Virus record (IMG/VR): IMGVR_UViG_3300031521_000043
Coordinates: 1-64,000 of that record
Strand: one strand, 5' to 3'
Source of the DNA: a virus
Length of the DNA stretch: 64,000 bases
The notes below the pieces were generated by a model that ran no database searches, was not told where the DNA came from, and saw only the letters and a list, made by a program, of their open reading frames with translations. Shown one piece after another: positions 48,242 to 56,334 of the stretch. A program made the position numbers and the translations under genes. Every line of letters begins with the position of its first letter. Position 1 is the stretch's first letter.

Positions 48242-49258
48242 TTATAATTGATATCCTACCATAGCAACAGCCCAACCATTGTTAAAATTTGAACCTTGCC
48301 TATTAAAGAAAATAGTACCATCGGTATTTAATGGAAAAATTCCTTGTGATGCTCCAATGCCAGCTCCAGAACCTCCGCCTTGGCCGCCAGTCATTAACAA
48401 AAATTTACTAGATGAATTCGTCAATTGGATGTAGACGTATCCAGCAACACCTCCGTTTTGACTGTCAGAATGGGAACCAATTAAAATAACAGTTGAAGCA
48501 TTTATTGGAGTTGTTGTATTTGATACCACATTCCAAGCTCCACTTATTGGAGTCGTTATTGCGGCGGTATATACCGCATTTGAATAATTTGCTCCAGGGA
48601 ATGATTGTGATACATGTTGGCCTACAAAATTTGGATTTGTATATGGATATGCGCATCCATAAGCAATAACATACGGAGTATTAAAAAACACTATACTACT
48701 TTTTGAACTTACGGCATATGATGCAGTTAAAGCGTTAGATGAACTTATGGCATATGATGCAGTAGTAGCGACGGAGGCATTCGTAGAATTTGATGAGTTT
48801 GAGGAATACGATGATGTTACGGCATATGATGCAGTTAAAGCGTTAGATGAACTTAATGAACTACTTGCATATGATGAAGATTTAGCAAATAGCGATTGTG
48901 ACGCCCAAGATGATGACACAGAAGTAGAAGTTCCACCCAATACAGATAATGCAAAAGACGATGTTATTGCAAAGCTGGAGGTTATAGACATCGATGCAGT
49001 TGAATTGTTAGGATATATCAAATAACTAGAACTTTTTGATGTATTGCTATTGGCAGACAAACTACTTGAAATTGAATATGATGATGATATAGATGAAAAT
49101 GATGCATTAGATGTCACCGAGGATGAAATCCAATTAGCTATCGTCTGTAATGGTGTATTGAATGTTGTAGTTGTAGATTGTTGAACAATCGGTATATAAT
49201 CACTTGACGATACTACATTTAAAGGATTTAGTTGACTAATTGGTATGCTTGTTGCCAT
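48242..49258 (-). CDS. Tail fibre protein with ASYA-type repeats (338 aa)
   Basis: It starts MATSIPISQLNPLNVVSSSDYIPIV, an attachment domain also present in the next two genes. A long run of serine-rich repeats (NALTASYAVSS type) follows to about residue 200, then a 130-residue C-terminal globular tip (GAWNVVSNTTTPINAST, GGQGGGSGAGIG). ATG 49258 avoids overlap with the previous stop. It is the third of three related fibres. Confidence 0.75.
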   Translation of the reverse strand: MATSIPISQLNPLNVVSSSDYIPIVQQSTTTTFNTPLQTIANWISSSVTSNASFSSISSSYSISSSLSANSNTSKSSSYLIYPNNSTASMSITSSFAITSSFALSVLGGTSTSVSSSWASQSLFAKSSSYASSSLSSSNALTASYAVTSSYSSNSSNSTNASVATTASYAISSSNALTASYAVSSKSSIVFFNTPYVIAYGCAYPYTNPNFVGQHVSQSFPGANYSNAVYTAAITTPISGAWNVVSNTTTPINASTVILIGSHSDSQNGGVAGYVYIQLTNSSSKFLLMTGGQGGGSGAGIGASQGIFPLNTDGTIFFNRQGSNFNNGWAVAMVGYQL

Positions 49259-49262
49259 ATTT

Positions 49263-51266
49263 TTATATATCGTATAATGTTGTCCACGCAAATGTATTAT
49301 TTAAAGTCGTAACATTTGTTAATGATGTAAGACTTAAAGTTCCATTGCCTCTTATATCAAGAGTTCCACTTACCATTCCATTTGATACTAAATTTGATGT
49401 TATATTATCTATGGCAACTGTAGAAAAACTACAACTATATGCTGATAAATATGACATACTAAGTGGTAGTGACGGTAAAAGTTGTATAGGGTTGTTATTT
49501 ATTGACAAATAACTTAACGATATAGGAAGTATAACAGATGTTAAATTATTATTGGTAAATGACATAGTCGTTACCGTGATTGGCATGCTGGATATATTAC
49601 TAATAGTGTTAAAACTTCCATTTATACTAATCATTCCATATGGTAAACTTATAGGCAATGATGATAGATTATTATGAGAACAATCCAAATATGACAACGT
49701 CACAGGTAAATTTAACGAAGTTAAAACATTACTTGAACAATCCAAATATGACATTGAATTTGGAAAATTTGGCAATGAAGTCAACATATTGTGACTACAA
49801 TTAAGAAAATTCAATGATGATGATTCAAATGTATAAAAAGACGATATCAAACAATTTGAACAAGATAAATAAGTCAAAGAATTAGGTACACCGCTAATGT
49901 AAGATAATAATGTGTTATTTGAAAATGTTGAAGCCGTCACATTTTGTAATAACCAAAAATACTTTATAGAATAGAAGTTTTGATTTGATGCATTTATTGT
50001 GTATATCTGTTTTCCTAAAGACATTGAATATTGTAATCCAACGGTATTATCAGTGAATGGGCCTCCATCTGTAGATGTAAAAGTAAACGTGGCAGTATTT
50101 GATGGATATACATCAAAACTAATAGGTTCGTTTGAATATTCAGAAAAGTTATCACTCTCACTTTGAATATTAAACCTAGATGTTCTTGTTGAATCTATTT
50201 CTAAATTATTTGATGCGCTAATAAATACCATATAAGACCCATACAATGATGCTTGACCCATTAATGAGAATGGTTGTTTTATCGAACCACTATCATAATT
50301 TCCCCAAGTTCCCAGCGTAGGACTTAATTTAAAATCTATAGAAGTAGAATCTAACACAGTTTGCATACCTGTGTTTCTATCCAACACGGCCATATATAAT
50401 ATACCTGTGGTTGGAGCTGATGAAGTAAATGGAATTTTTAAAGTTCCCATTGATTCAATTGGTGTTCTTGCGCTTCCTGATGTTGACCAGAAAATATCTA
50501 CAGTATCCAATTGAGATTTTGTTGCAGATTGTGTATTTGCTAAGAATACGCCTTGACAACTTATAATATTAGCAAATGATTTTGCCTTCAAAGCGTATGA
50601 TGCAGTACCATTGTTTGGCGATGATATCAAATAACTGGAAGAATTAGAAAATCCCGAATTTGCTACTTGAGCAACAAATGCGTATGATGCGGTAGCAATT
50701 GACGCTCCCGTTGTGTTGTTTAAATATGATGCGGTGTCTGCATTAACTGCATTATTTACTTGGCCTGTTTTAATTGCATATGATGCGGTTCCATTGTCTC
50801 CGCCGAAATATAACAATTTAGATGTAACATTCGATGTTACAGAATTTGCTGCAATTAAAGCATATGATGCCGTTCCGTTTGGAACGCCTGAATATATCAA
50901 AAATGATGATGAGTTAGAACTATTATTTAAAGCGAATGACGCCGTTTGTGCGAAGTCTGCGAATGACGCACTTGTTGCGTTTGTTGCTGTATTTGCCTGG
51001 TTTGCGTTTAATGCTACTAATGCCGTGTTGGCATTATATGAGTTAAGTACATACCCATCTACGTTACTACCTAAAACATATGATGCTGTTCCTGCGTTTA
51101 CGACTACGCTGCCTGTACCACGAATCCAAATATCTAACTCCGAGGCTTTAATTCGTTTTGATTCTCTAGCAGTAACATCAATTATTAGAAATAAGTCATT
51201 GGGTTGAACTTCCGCTGACGTCAATTCTACTAACTGTGATACTCTTTTATTTCCTGTTGTTGGCAT
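49263..51266 (-). CDS. Tail fibre protein with leucine-rich repeats (667 aa)
   Basis: The N-terminal domain KRVSQLVELTSAEVQPNDLF is shared with the neighbouring fibres. Residues about 55-235 hold GTASYA-type repeats, 240-460 a beta region, and about 462-615 at least seven leucine-rich repeats of 20-21 residues (LNFLNCSHNMLTSLPNF, MSYLDCSSNVLTSLNLP, LSYLDCSHNNLSSLP). LRRs are protein-binding arcs, common in bacterial surface adhesins and rare in phage fibres. It probably forms a receptor-binding tip. Confidence 0.85.
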   Translation of the reverse strand: MPTTGNKRVSQLVELTSAEVQPNDLFLIIDVTARESKRIKASELDIWIRGTGSVVVNAGTASYVLGSNVDGYVLNSYNANTALVALNANQANTATNATSASFADFAQTASFALNNSSNSSSFLIYSGVPNGTASYALIAANSVTSNVTSKLLYFGGDNGTASYAIKTGQVNNAVNADTASYLNNTTGASIATASYAFVAQVANSGFSNSSSYLISSPNNGTASYALKAKSFANIISCQGVFLANTQSATKSQLDTVDIFWSTSGSARTPIESMGTLKIPFTSSAPTTGILYMAVLDRNTGMQTVLDSTSIDFKLSPTLGTWGNYDSGSIKQPFSLMGQASLYGSYMVFISASNNLEIDSTRTSRFNIQSESDNFSEYSNEPISFDVYPSNTATFTFTSTDGGPFTDNTVGLQYSMSLGKQIYTINASNQNFYSIKYFWLLQNVTASTFSNNTLLSYISGVPNSLTYLSCSNCLISSFYTFESSSLNFLNCSHNMLTSLPNFPNSMSYLDCSSNVLTSLNLPVTLSYLDCSHNNLSSLPISLPYGMISINGSFNTISNISSMPITVTTMSFTNNNLTSVILPISLSYLSINNNPIQLLPSLPLSMSYLSAYSCSFSTVAIDNITSNLVSNGMVSGTLDIRGNGTLSLTSLTNVTTLNNTFAWTTLYDI

Positions 51267-51269
51267 AAA

Positions 51270-52295
51270 TTAGTAATATCCTATTATATCTATAGTCGTT
51301 GTTCTGGAAGAACCTACGGATGTTAGAAAAAATGACGCAGACCCATTTAAGTCAATTGTTACCGGATACATTCCTTGACCAGAACAATCCGTTCCAGAAT
51401 CATCATTTCGTATAGCTCCCAGCCTATATGCTCCAGAACTACTCGTTACATATGATTGATATGCGGTTGAATTAAATCCAGAGGTAATCCAATATTGCAA
51501 TATAACTACTTTAGTAAATAATGGTATAGATACAACGGAACATGTTATAAATTTTCCTGCTGGAGACACAGGCAATGTAGTTGAGTTTACTAAATTTATT
51601 GGTGTTATGAATTTTGGCCCAAGGTTTTGACTTACAAAACTAGCAGTTTCAGATAAAACACTATAATTTGATGAGTTTGCTGTATTAGAATTATTTGCTT
51701 GATATGCGTATGATGATGTCAATGTCATCGACGATGATACGGAGTATGATGCCGATATAGAGTATGATGCGGCGTTTGCGTTTGAAGAGGTTATTGCATA
51801 TGACGCCGTTCCATTGGACGTTCCGTTATAAATTAAATTACTAGAAGACGTGGAAGTGTCAGATAATAATGACCGTAAGGCGTATGACGCCGTTCCGTTT
51901 GGAAATCCAGAATATATTAAATATGAAGCCGTATCAGCGTTACTTGTAGACGTTACACAAAAATTTGAATATGATGCTGAGTTTGAAAGTAACGCATACG
52001 AACTAGAAGTTGCTGTGTTAGCGTATGAGCTTGAGATTGATGTTGTTGATAATGATGATGTTAATGCTGCTGTTACTGTTCCGTGTACATTGTTACCATT
52101 GACATAAGAAGCCGTATCAGCCGTCGTCGCATGATAAGCGGAAAAACTTCCACTTCCTTCTATAAATAAAAGTAATTGACCAATTTCCAACTTCTTTGAC
52201 TCCCGTTGACTCATATCAGTCACAAGGAGTAAGTCGTTCGACTGTAAATCAGTTGCAAAAAGGTCGATTAGTTGCGATACTCGTTCATTAGCCAT
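51270..52295 (-). CDS. Tail fibre protein with ASYA-type repeats (341 aa)
   Basis: It begins MANERVSQLIDLFATDLQSN, homologous to the start of the 667-residue fibre. Repeats of the form GTASYAL/NTATSSSYA run to about residue 220. The C-terminal 115 residues are a different globular tip (FITPINLVNSTTLP, SSRTTTIDIIGYY). An inverted late octamer (52309-52316) precedes the start by 13 bp. Confidence 0.75.
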   Translation of the reverse strand: MANERVSQLIDLFATDLQSNDLLLVTDMSQRESKKLEIGQLLLFIEGSGSFSAYHATTADTASYVNGNNVHGTVTAALTSSLSTTSISSSYANTATSSSYALLSNSASYSNFCVTSTSNADTASYLIYSGFPNGTASYALRSLLSDTSTSSSNLIYNGTSNGTASYAITSSNANAASYSISASYSVSSSMTLTSSYAYQANNSNTANSSNYSVLSETASFVSQNLGPKFITPINLVNSTTLPVSPAGKFITCSVVSIPLFTKVVILQYWITSGFNSTAYQSYVTSSSGAYRLGAIRNDDSGTDCSGQGMYPVTIDLNGSASFFLTSVGSSRTTTIDIIGYY

Positions 52296-52321
52296 AAATT
52301 GTATAACCTATAAATAGACGG

Positions 52322-53053
52322 TTATATGCTTTTCTTGACTTTTTTAATGATGAACTTAACTAAAGCGCTACGTACAATGTCATCTTCCGTGAATTTAAAC
52401 ACATGAATACCTTGCGCCCTCGATTCGTCGTCATCAAAATGAGATATCATTTTAACAAATCCACTTTTTCCATTGATATCCGATTGGTCTGGGTCACCTA
52501 AAACAAATACTTTGCTAAATTCACCGGTTCTAGTAATCAGAGTAAATAATTCTTTAACGGTCATGTTTTGAGATTCATCTGAAATAATTACTTTAGCATT
52601 CCAGTTTAATCCTCTTAAGAATCCAACCGGAACAGACGAAATACGTTCTTCTTTTTTAAGATATTCAACGTCAGTAGATGGAAGTAATTCCATTAATTTA
52701 TCTACCAATGGAGCCAAATATGGAGCCATTTTATCATCTGCTTCACCTGGTAAAAATCCAAGTTTGGCATCGGATGATTCTACAGCAGAACGAATATAAA
52801 TGATATCGCTCATTCGTCTTTCATTTAATAGTTGAAGAGCAGAATAAACTGCCATGTAAGTTTTTGATGTTCCTGCTGGCCCTGTTACAAATATAATTTT
52901 TGTATTTTTATCCATAGCAACTTCTAAAAATTGCTTTTGTTTATCATTCAATTCTCTTTTACGAATTGACAATTTGATTTTGATTTTATCACGTTGTGGA
53001 ATACTAGGGCTATTGTCCTGAACTTTAGTTTGGTCGATGCGTTTTGTTTTCAT
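52322..53053 (-). CDS. phoH: PhoH-like ATPase
   Basis: The 243-residue P-loop protein has Walker A VTGPAGTSKT (about residue 55) and Walker B VIISDESQNMT (about 154), plus LGDPDQSDI and the family start ELNDKQKQFLEVA. PhoH proteins are widespread in marine phages; an RNA-related helicase or ribonuclease-coupled role is suspected. It overlaps the 53025 gene by 29 bp, so translation is coupled. No PIN domain is fused. Confidence 0.92.
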   Translation of the reverse strand: MKTKRIDQTKVQDNSPSIPQRDKIKIKLSIRKRELNDKQKQFLEVAMDKNTKIIFVTGPAGTSKTYMAVYSALQLLNERRMSDIIYIRSAVESSDAKLGFLPGEADDKMAPYLAPLVDKLMELLPSTDVEYLKKEERISSVPVGFLRGLNWNAKVIISDESQNMTVKELFTLITRTGEFSKVFVLGDPDQSDINGKSGFVKMISHFDDDESRAQGIHVFKFTEDDIVRSALVKFIIKKVKKSI

Positions 53054-53384
53054 CAGTAGGTTTAACGGACGTTTCCTTTATTGTTTTTTGTAACCTAACT
53101 ACTCTTGGGCAATTTTCATATTCTTCATTTCTCATATAGTAAGAATATATGTTGTCAAGATTAGTTAAATAATCTTTTTCTGATAATGTGATTACAAAAT
53201 CAGAATTCTTGAATTGAAATACTTCAATGAGGGGGAGTTTATGTTCAATAGCATATTCAATTATGCCCACCACTTGTTCCATCATGTCAACTTTGAATTT
53301 TTGAGAAAATGATTGTAAGTCCTTGTTCTCGGACGGAAGAACGTATATAGGCGGTATGTCAATGGTATTCTTTTTTTCTGCCAT
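53025..53384 (-). CDS. Hypothetical protein upstream of phoH (119 aa)
   Basis: From ATG 53384 (MAEKKNTIDIPPIYVLPS) it is a mixed alpha/beta protein with an acidic FQFKNSDFVITLSEKDYL core and a basic tail. A GAAG-type ribosome binding site lies about eight bases upstream. It is the first gene after the terminator at 53425 and so starts a new transcription unit with phoH. Function unknown. Confidence 0.65.
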   Translation of the reverse strand: MAEKKNTIDIPPIYVLPSENKDLQSFSQKFKVDMMEQVVGIIEYAIEHKLPLIEVFQFKNSDFVITLSEKDYLTNLDNIYSYYMRNEEYENCPRVVRLQKTIKETSVKPTDENKTHRPN

Positions 53385-53424
53385 AATCTTCAACGAATAA
53401 ATATCAGGTAACAATTGCAAAAAG

Positions 53425-53458
53425 AAAAAACGTAGCAGATTTCTCTACTACGTTTTTT
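53425..53458 (-). terminator. Rho-independent terminator, U-tract on both strands
   Basis: AAAAAACGTAG (53425-53435) pairs with CTACGTTTTTT (53448-53458), with extra pairs inside. It ends the transcript of the gene at 53480 and could act in both directions. Confidence 0.85.
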
Positions 53459-53479
53459 ATTTATCTATATGCGAGTATT

Positions 53480-53788
53480 TTATTTTTTTAACTCATTAAT
53501 GCGATTTTGTGCGATTTTTTGCCACTTCCGAACTGTTTTTGAACTAACGTTTTTATAATCTAACATTCCTTTTTTTAGAAGATTTTGAACTTCATTTTCT
53601 GTCATGGCGTTTTCGATTAGATTTGATAGTCCTGGGTCTGGAACAGATTTGAGTGAACCTACATGAGTAGTACGAATGATTGGAGTGTCACCATACTTCA
53701 TAATTTCTCTTACCGCAGTTTTCTTCTCTTCAAAAGAACTGGAAGAGTTTGCTTGTGTCCGAATTTGTTGAATCTGAGTTTTATTCAT
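53480..53788 (-). CDS. Hypothetical protein (102 aa)
   Basis: An all-helical basic protein (KTAVREIMKYGDTP, MTENEVQNLLKKGML, SKTVRKWQKIAQNRI). ATG 53788 follows the upstream stop at once. The C-terminal SKTVRKWQ helix could be a helix-turn-helix, but this is weak. It is the last gene before the terminator at 53425. Confidence 0.6.
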   Translation of the reverse strand: MNKTQIQQIRTQANSSSSFEEKKTAVREIMKYGDTPIIRTTHVGSLKSVPDPGLSNLIENAMTENEVQNLLKKGMLDYKNVSSKTVRKWQKIAQNRINELKK

Positions 53789-53790
53789 AA

Positions 53791-54078
53791 TTACCAAATA
53801 CGGTGTTTCTTTTTATCATACTGAACGATTTCAACTTTCGTTCCATCTGGCCATCGTTTTACAACTCTTTGCCAAAACGACTTTTCTGTGATTGCTCTTT
53901 CTTCGTCAGGGTTTTCATAGTCTTTATCTGAAACTCTCAATCCACCACGAACAACCACATATTTTATGGCTGCCTGACCTGGTGTCCAAGTTTCTTGTTC
54001 CACGTATTCGTTAATGGGAACTTCCAGATTAGGAACTGCGTCTGGTTGTGTCCGGTTTTTTGTCTTTTTATTTTCCAT
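53791..54078 (-). CDS. Hypothetical protein (95 aa)
   Basis: The protein has a disordered N-terminus and a compact C-terminal domain (GQAAIKYVVVRGGLRVSD, FWQRVVKRWPDGTKVEIVQYDKKKHRIW). No family recognised. Both an early-type promoter (54087-54115) and two late octamers (54127-54147) lie upstream, so it is likely expressed throughout infection. Confidence 0.65.
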   Translation of the reverse strand: MENKKTKNRTQPDAVPNLEVPINEYVEQETWTPGQAAIKYVVVRGGLRVSDKDYENPDEERAITEKSFWQRVVKRWPDGTKVEIVQYDKKKHRIW

Positions 54079-54086
54079 TACGGTTT

Positions 54087-54115
54087 TATTATGTCATAGT
54101 TTAACTAAAAGTCAA
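54087..54115 (-). promoter_or_regulatory. Early sigma70-like promoter
   Basis: Minus-strand TTGACT (54110-54115) with ATAATA 17 bp further on, close upstream of the ATG at 54078. Confidence 0.5.
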
Positions 54116-54126
54116 ATAGATTTTGG

Positions 54127-54147
54127 TATTTATAAAATGTATTTATA
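54127..54147 (-). promoter_or_regulatory. Two tandem late promoter octamers
   Basis: Minus-strand TATAAATA occurs at 54127-54134 and again at 54140-54147, 13 bp apart, about 50-60 bp upstream of the ATG at 54078. The 54148-54245 stretch beyond shows no gene. Confidence 0.6.
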
Positions 54148-54245
54148 ATCATATGTATAGATGTGGATTGACTCGGTTTGATAATATTAAATTTCACCTA
54201 CGATGTTTGATTCGCATCCAAGGTTTGCTTTTACGCAAAAAAATA

Positions 54246-54272
54246 CGACTTTCAGAATATTTCCGAAAGTCG
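54246..54272 (-). terminator. Terminator hairpin, possibly bidirectional
   Basis: CGACTTTC (54246-54253) pairs with GAAAGTCG (54265-54272). On the minus strand it is followed by TATTTTTTT, on the plus strand by AAATTTTTT. It ends the leftward transcript of the membrane protein gene at 54306. Confidence 0.8.
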
Positions 54273-54305
54273 AAATTTTTTATTGATGGTATTTTTAGAG
54301 CTATA

Positions 54306-54497
54306 TCATTCAAATTCCCATAATTCCCATTTAGTCATTCCGATGGTTCCGGCAATCATTCCTATTAAGAATCCAAGAACTGCTGCAAGAATGATAGAAA
54401 TATTAAATAAGAATGATACCAATCCCCACATAGCAGAAACCACTATCATCGTAAATGACCATTTTAATATATTATTCCATTTCCAAATAGTTTTCAT
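54306..54497 (-). CDS. Small two-pass membrane protein (63 aa)
   Basis: From ATG 54497 (MKTIWKWNNILKW), overlapping the HD gene stop as ATGA. Two hydrophobic segments (TMIVVSAMWGLVSFLF and IILAAVLGFLIGMIAGTIGM) with a glycine-rich second helix. It ends in the charged KWELWEFE. Unknown role; coupling to the HD hydrolase suggests a shared function. Confidence 0.65.
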   Translation of the reverse strand: MKTIWKWNNILKWSFTMIVVSAMWGLVSFLFNISIILAAVLGFLIGMIAGTIGMTKWELWEFE

Positions 54498-55177
54498 AAA
54501 TTTTCTTCTGTTTTTCTGAAGAACCACTTATCATATTCGCCACGACATGCGGCGTAATCTGCGCTGTGAATAATTCTTGGTAAGTTTGTTTTCAAATACA
54601 ATTCTTGATTATATTGTTTGAGATATTTTTCAGTTCCTTCGTTAAATAATCCGTCTGCCAATTTAATACCCAGATATTCTTTCCAATCGTAGACAACTCC
54701 ATATTTTTGTAGAAGATAAATTGCTCGGTCTGTGACTTCCATATAAGGAAGATTTGGATTCATTTTGTAGAATTCTCCCTTCTTATACTTCCAATCTTGG
54801 TCTTGTGGAGCATAGTATTCACCAAATTCAGGGTCACCTAATTTACCTAAATCGTGATGCATTGCAGCAAACACCATTTGTTCATCATTAAAATCTATTT
54901 TACATCCTGCAAGTTCAAAAAGTTTTTTAGAAGCGAATGACATTTTAATGACATTCATAATGTGTTGAAGATATCCGCCTGGATGGCATAAATGATAATG
55001 TTCACACATTGCAGCGGGAGCAGTAGCAAGTGATAGTCCTAATGCTCCGTCATCATCAGAATACATTTTAAGTAGTTTTGTTTTTCGTTCTCCTTTGAAG
55101 GTACTTCCGACAAACGATAGAAATTCTTGATAATTTTCTTGAATCTCTCCATCAGTTAAATTTGGCTTTTCAATCAT
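54494..55177 (-). CDS. HD-domain phosphohydrolase
   Basis: The 227-residue protein has the HD superfamily pattern: a first histidine (YLQHIMNV), then MHHDLGKLGD with the HD dyad, then IIHSADYAAC with the last aspartate. Such enzymes cleave phosphomonoesters or phosphodiesters of nucleotides; the phage substrate may be a nucleotide or a signalling nucleotide. A promoter (55187-55214) precedes it. Confidence 0.82.
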   Translation of the reverse strand: MIEKPNLTDGEIQENYQEFLSFVGSTFKGERKTKLLKMYSDDDGALGLSLATAPAAMCEHYHLCHPGGYLQHIMNVIKMSFASKKLFELAGCKIDFNDEQMVFAAMHHDLGKLGDPEFGEYYAPQDQDWKYKKGEFYKMNPNLPYMEVTDRAIYLLQKYGVVYDWKEYLGIKLADGLFNEGTEKYLKQYNQELYLKTNLPRIIHSADYAACRGEYDKWFFRKTEENL

Positions 55178-55186
55178 ATAACACGA

Positions 55187-55214
55187 ATATTAACAGAGAA
55201 TTAAGAATAATCAA
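55187..55214 (-). promoter_or_regulatory. Early-type promoter for the HD gene
   Basis: Minus-strand TTGATT (55209-55214), 16-bp spacer, TAATAT (55187-55192), ten bases before the ATG at 55177. Confidence 0.55.
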
Positions 55215-55215
55215 T

Positions 55216-55359
55216 TTATTTTAAAAGAACAAGTTCTATCTCTTTTAAAATTTTACAACGATGTAATTTGGTTAATTTGTCTTCGTTTGGCCAAGGATGG
55301 TTGTAATCCATTTTTATTTTTTCTAATAATGTCCTTGTTTTTTTATTGAATAGTTTCAT
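55216..55359 (-). CDS. Very small basic protein (47 aa)
   Basis: MKLFNKKTRTLLEKIK followed by a DYNHPWPNED turn and a C-terminal helix. Short but with phage-like composition. It lies between tRNA-Ser(CGA) and the HD gene. No family recognised. Confidence 0.5.
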   Translation of the reverse strand: MKLFNKKTRTLLEKIKMDYNHPWPNEDKLTKLHRCKILKEIELVLLK

Positions 55360-55396
55360 ATCGAAGTTACTGAAGGAAGTCAAGAAGAATATAAAA

Positions 55397-55487
55397 TGGC
55401 GGATGACAAGAGAATCGAACTCTCACCGGCTTTTGACCGGAACTGTTTTCGAGACAGCCGCAACAAACCAATATTTGCCTATCATCC
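55397..55487 (-). tRNA. tRNA-Ser(CGA), reads UCG
   Basis: The acceptor GGATGAT pairs with GTCATCC, and CCA is encoded. Anticodon loop CTCGAAA. Class II variable arm with stem CCGG/CCGG. T-loop TTCGATT. 91 nt, the leftmost tRNA of the cluster. Confidence 0.93.
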
Positions 55488-55490
55488 AAA

Positions 55491-55658
55491 TTAACTTTTT
55501 AATCGTTTACGTCCATTACGACGGTGACATACAGAACACCTTTTCCAGGGACGAACGGCATCCATATCACAAATACAATAAAATAATTTTCGTCTAGGTG
55601 TTAAAACTTTATCACGATTAGTTTGAGGATAGTCATCATCATAATAACTTTGATTCAT
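55491..55658 (-). CDS. Small zinc-binding-type protein (55 aa)
   Basis: The basic protein MNQSYYDDDYPQTNR... has FYCICDMD and CSVCHRRNGRKRLKS, giving four cysteines in a CxC...CxxC arrangement typical of tiny phage zinc ribbons. It begins just left of the 79-residue gene at 55660 and ends four bases before tRNA-Ser(CGA). Confidence 0.65.
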   Translation of the reverse strand: MNQSYYDDDYPQTNRDKVLTPRRKLFYCICDMDAVRPWKRCSVCHRRNGRKRLKS

Positions 55659-55659
55659 A

Positions 55660-55899
55660 TTAAAATCGTGAAAATCTCATTCGCTGATAATGATATTCCC
55701 AACAACCATTACAATTTTGTTTTGGTGGTTTTAAACCATTAAAATCTGGATGTAACTTACAATGTAAGTTTTCAATTCTATGACTTAAATCTAATGTTTC
55801 TATGTTAAATTGTTTACCATCTGGTAAAATAAAAGATACCGAACCTGTCTCTGGTTCCGTAATTTCTTTTACGAAAAATCTTTTTAACCAATTGAACAT
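55660..55899 (-). CDS. Hypothetical protein starting just after a tRNA (79 aa)
   Basis: From ATG 55899 (MFNWLKRFFVKEITEPE) the protein has a beta segment (GSVSFILPDGKQFNIETL) and cysteines (LHCKLHPDFN, QNCNGCWEYH) that may bind zinc. The ATG is only eight bases from the CCA end of tRNA-Ser(GGA), so tRNA processing would leave an almost leaderless mRNA. A longer frame running into the tRNA is not credible. Confidence 0.65.
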   Translation of the reverse strand: MFNWLKRFFVKEITEPETGSVSFILPDGKQFNIETLDLSHRIENLHCKLHPDFNGLKPPKQNCNGCWEYHYQRMRFSRF

Positions 55900-55906
55900 A
55901 ATAAAT

Positions 55907-55998
55907 TGGCGGTTGCGATAGGATTTGAACCTACGGGCCGCCTTTCGACGACCTCCTGATTTCCAATCAAGTGCGATAGACCACTCTGCCACACAACC
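55907..55998 (-). tRNA. tRNA-Ser(GGA), reads UCC/UCU
   Basis: The acceptor GGTTGTG pairs with CGCAACC, discriminator G, CCA encoded. Anticodon loop TTGGAAA. Long variable arm. T-loop TTCAAAT. 92 nt. Confidence 0.93.
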
Positions 55999-56002
55999 GA
56001 AG

Positions 56003-56165
56003 CAACGAATTTTATGAACCTTCAAGAATCTCGTCTTGATTACAAAGTCACGACTTGTGAATGTGACATCCTATCATGGTCTTCGGTGAAACTTAATCAC
56101 CTACTTATTTTTCATGATTTTCTTGAGTATAAAATACGTCAAGATTAAAATTTAGGTATTCGTTG
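56003..56165 (-). ncRNA. Predicted structured RNA (multi-hairpin, closed by an 8-bp stem)
   Basis: CAACGAAT (56158-56165) pairs with ATTCGTTG at the other end (56003-56010). Inside are TCTTGA/TCAAGA (121-126 with 139-144 of 56xxx), ATCATG/CATGAT (56073-56078 with 56113-56118) enclosing GGTGA/TCACC (56085-56089 with 56097-56101), GTCAC/GTGAC (56047-56051 with 56063-56067) and TCAAGA/TCTTGA (56022-56027 with 56034-56039). A promoter at 56176-56204 would start transcription a few bases upstream. tRNA-Ser(GGA) follows after four bases. No coding frame. Confidence 0.6.
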
Positions 56166-56175
56166 TTATGATATA

Positions 56176-56204
56176 AATATACCACACATTAGTAAGAATG
56201 TCAA
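56176..56204 (-). promoter_or_regulatory. Early promoter for the structured RNA and tRNA-Ser(GGA)
   Basis: Minus-strand TTGACA (56199-56204), 17-bp spacer, TATATT (56176-56181). Its -35 box overlaps the U-tract of the terminator at 56213. Confidence 0.75.
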
Positions 56205-56212
56205 AAAGAAAA

Positions 56213-56242
56213 CGCTCATCGAAAATTATTTTTCAATGAGCG
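56213..56242 (-). terminator. Rho-independent terminator after tRNA-Gln
   Basis: CGCTCAT pairs with ATGAGCG, with GAAAA/TTTTC inside. On the minus strand TTTTCTTTTT follows. Confidence 0.85.
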
Positions 56243-56254
56243 AATTTGTTAACT

Positions 56255-56328
56255 TGGCTGAATCGGATGGAATCGAACCATCACCAGAACTTTCAGAGAG
56301 TCCTGCGCTACCACTACGCCACGATTCA
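56255..56328 (-). tRNA. tRNA-Gln(CTG), reads CAG
   Basis: The acceptor TGAATCG pairs with CGATTCA, discriminator G, CCA encoded. Anticodon loop CTCTGAA. T-loop TTCGATT. The U1-A72 pair is typical of tRNA-Gln. Confidence 0.93.
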
Positions 56329-56334
56329 ATACAA

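Noticed and set aside
48242-52295. A diversity-generating retroelement acting on the repetitive fibres
   Set aside because: No reverse transcriptase and no template/variable repeat pair were found; the repeats are ordinary in-frame stalk repeats.
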